64,000 bases of DNA from Streptomyces sp. NRRL F-5122 (lineage in GTDB: Bacteria; Actinomycetota; Actinomycetes; Streptomycetales; Streptomycetaceae), in assembly GCF_001507435.1 (NCBI RefSeq), contig NZ_LMWH01000234.1, forward strand, positions 1 to 64,000. Reading direction: 5' to 3'. The notes under the pieces are model-generated. The model made no database searches, was not told the DNA's origin, and saw only the letters and a program-made list of their open reading frames with translations. Numbering within the stretch: position 1 is the first letter of the stretch; each line of letters opens with the position of its first letter. The position numbers were made by a program, and so were the translations under genes. This document shows, one piece after another, positions 62,846 to 64,000 of the stretch.

Positions 62846-63042
62846 GGCGAACTCCCCACACTGATACGGGATTTGCAAAGACGTAGCTGTGATGAACCTG
62901 TGTGACGGTACCGGCCGACGTTCCGTTTATCCACACTCAGGACAAAGTTCGTTGTATCACGGTCATACCTATTGGCGAACCGAGCAAAGAGGTCTAGCTT
63001 CCTTGGCGCTGCTGCTGCGACCGAGGAGGGTTGGGTGACCAC
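62846..63042. promoter_or_regulatory. Divergent promoter region, laccase/ThuA
   Basis: This 197-bp region is AT-richer than its surroundings (for example near 62945-62985) and must drive both the laccase and the ThuA gene. GAGGAGGG precedes the ThuA start. No clear palindrome was seen. Confidence 0.5.
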
Positions 63043-64000
63043 ATGCGGTTGACCTCGCATCAAGAACCCACGCACTTACGCGGGTTGAGCAAGAAAGGCA
63101 CAACAAGACGTCTCTGGGCGGCGGCCCTGACCGCCGGCGTCCTCTCGGCCGGCCTGCTGTCGGGTCCCACCGCCAGCGCGCGTCCGGTCCCGGAACCGTC
63201 CCTGACAACGATGTCGATCAAGTCGCCGCCAGGCGGCGCGAACGTTCGGGTGCTGATCTTCTACGGTTCCGCCGCGTCCGGGGACGAGTCCCCCGTGGTG
63301 AACGCCGGGATCGAGACCATCGAAAAGATCGGACTGACCGGCCCGGCGAACCAGCGCTTCAAGGTCGAGGCGACCGACGACGCCTCGGTCTTCACCAACG
63401 AGAAGAGGCTGGGCCGCTTCAACTCCGTCGTGTTCCTGACCGGCGGTGGCGATGTCCTCGACCCGGACCAGGAGGCGGGCCTGGAGGCCTACATGGAGGC
63501 CGGCGGCGGATTCGTCGGCATCCATGACGCGGCCCGCGCGGAGCCGTACTCGGAGTGGTTCACCGGCCTCGTGGGAGCCCGGCCGGCAGCGAACAGCCCG
63601 GCGAACGTCCAGCGTGCCACCGTCGAGGTGGGCGACCGCCTGCACCCGGCCACCAAGGACCTGCCGGTGCAGTGGAAGCGCCCCGACCAGTGGCTGAACT
63701 GGGCGAAGAACCCCTCCGGCGAGGTACACACCGTGGCACGGGTGCGCGAGTCGACGTACCAGCCGGGCGCGAACGGCAACGGCTCGGACCATCCGGTCAG
63801 CTGGTGCCGTGACTACGACGGCGGACGCTCCTTCTACACCGGCATGGGCGGCACCGTCTCCTCGTACGACGAGACGGACTTCCGCGCCCATCTGCGCGGC
63901 GCCCTGCTGTGGACGACACGGCTGGTGCAGGCCGACTGCAAGGCGACGATCACCGGCAACTACAAGGCGGAGCGCCTCACCCAGCCCAACCAGCCGGGTC
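63043..64000 (+). CDS. Secreted ThuA-domain protein, 5' part only
   Basis: The frame opens at ATG 63043 and runs off the window, with at least 319 codons. The N-terminus has a long basic stretch and a signal peptide core (RRLWAAALTAGVLSAGLLSG, ASA cleavage region). The ThuA domain follows: VRVLIFYGSAASGDESPVVN, FNSVVFLTGGGDVLDPDQEA, GGGFVGIHDAARAEPYSEWF, DHPVSWCRDYDGGRSFYTGM, and a GALLWTTRLVQADC end at about residue 305. In Streptomyces such domains head large secreted proteins with sorbosone-dehydrogenase-like and binding modules; the missing part may follow this pattern. Codon 12 is TTA (63076-63078), so bldA dependence is expected. Confidence 0.87.
   Translation, partial: MRLTSHQEPTHLRGLSKKGTTRRLWAAALTAGVLSAGLLSGPTASARPVPEPSLTTMSIKSPPGGANVRVLIFYGSAASGDESPVVNAGIETIEKIGLTGPANQRFKVEATDDASVFTNEKRLGRFNSVVFLTGGGDVLDPDQEAGLEAYMEAGGGFVGIHDAARAEPYSEWFTGLVGARPAANSPANVQRATVEVGDRLHPATKDLPVQWKRPDQWLNWAKNPSGEVHTVARVRESTYQPGANGNGSDHPVSWCRDYDGGRSFYTGMGGTVSSYDETDFRAHLRGALLWTTRLVQADCKATITGNYKAERLTQPNQPG

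Noticed and set aside
1..64000. tRNA or rRNA genes
   Set aside because: No cloverleaf with T-loop and anticodon pattern or ribosomal motif was recognised by eye, though a covariance search could not be run.

Overview
The window is very GC-rich, with a strong GC bias at third codon positions. Its gene content is that of a Streptomyces or close relative. Markers include a DUF6233 protein, an MT0933-type antitoxin, a two-domain small laccase, a PIG-L (mycothiol-type) deacetylase, many Tat or Sec exported carbohydrate enzymes, and rare TTA (bldA) codons. No rRNA, tRNA or CRISPR array was found. The mixture of accessory enzymes and pseudogenes would fit a chromosome arm better than the core, but this is an inference.

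Left region, about 1-13.4 kb, is a decayed accessory zone. It contains a MerR-like fragment, then a minus-strand module of two tyrosine recombinases flanking an XRE regulator in which both recombinases are broken. It also holds IS21 (IstB) and IS1380 transposase tails, a frameshifted conserved hypothetical gene, a frameshifted ATP-dependent DNA ligase, a small gene with an in-frame TAG, a 12-residue-repeat protein lacking its 5' end, a TetR tail and a doubly frameshifted SDR epimerase gene. Embedded in it is one apparently intact unit (5.5-9.2 kb): an EmrB/QacA-type exporter, a divergent LysR regulator and an alpha/beta hydrolase. They share a duplicated operator, CATCTG-N5-CAGATG.

13.4-20.3 kb is a plus-strand acyl/ester cluster: AMP-dependent acyl-CoA ligase, TetR regulator, a 44-residue coupled ORF, three alpha/beta hydrolases (one a secreted lipase with a TTA codon in its signal peptide), then an MFS transporter. 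20.4-22.3 kb is a DrrAB-type ABC exporter on the minus strand. 22.7-36 kb is rich in carbohydrate enzymes: HAD phosphatase/mutase plus GH65 phosphorylase, exported GH47 alpha-mannosidase, PL7 alginate lyase, ThuA-ricin fusion and GH15 glucoamylase/trehalase, with small membrane, GNAT and SnoaL-like proteins between them.

36.5-47.2 kb holds an FUSC-family membrane protein, SDR, MmyB-type XRE regulator, PAS-SpoIIE phosphatase, zinc alcohol dehydrogenase, PEBP-family protein, two small membrane proteins, and an ArsR-MFS operon with a perfect palindrome over its promoter.

47.4-51.8 kb is the most system-like part: a tightly coupled four-gene operon encoding a membrane-anchored solute-binding-like protein, a TelA-family protein, a lipoprotein fusing a solute-binding domain to a von Willebrand factor A domain, and a small membrane/coiled protein. 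No transporter permease or ATPase is present. The right end carries an antitoxin-like protein, SRPBCC protein, GH92 alpha-mannosidase, MEKHLA-domain protein, GNAT, sirtuin, PIG-L deacetylase, small laccase and the 5' part of a secreted ThuA-domain protein that runs off the window and has a TTA codon at position 12.
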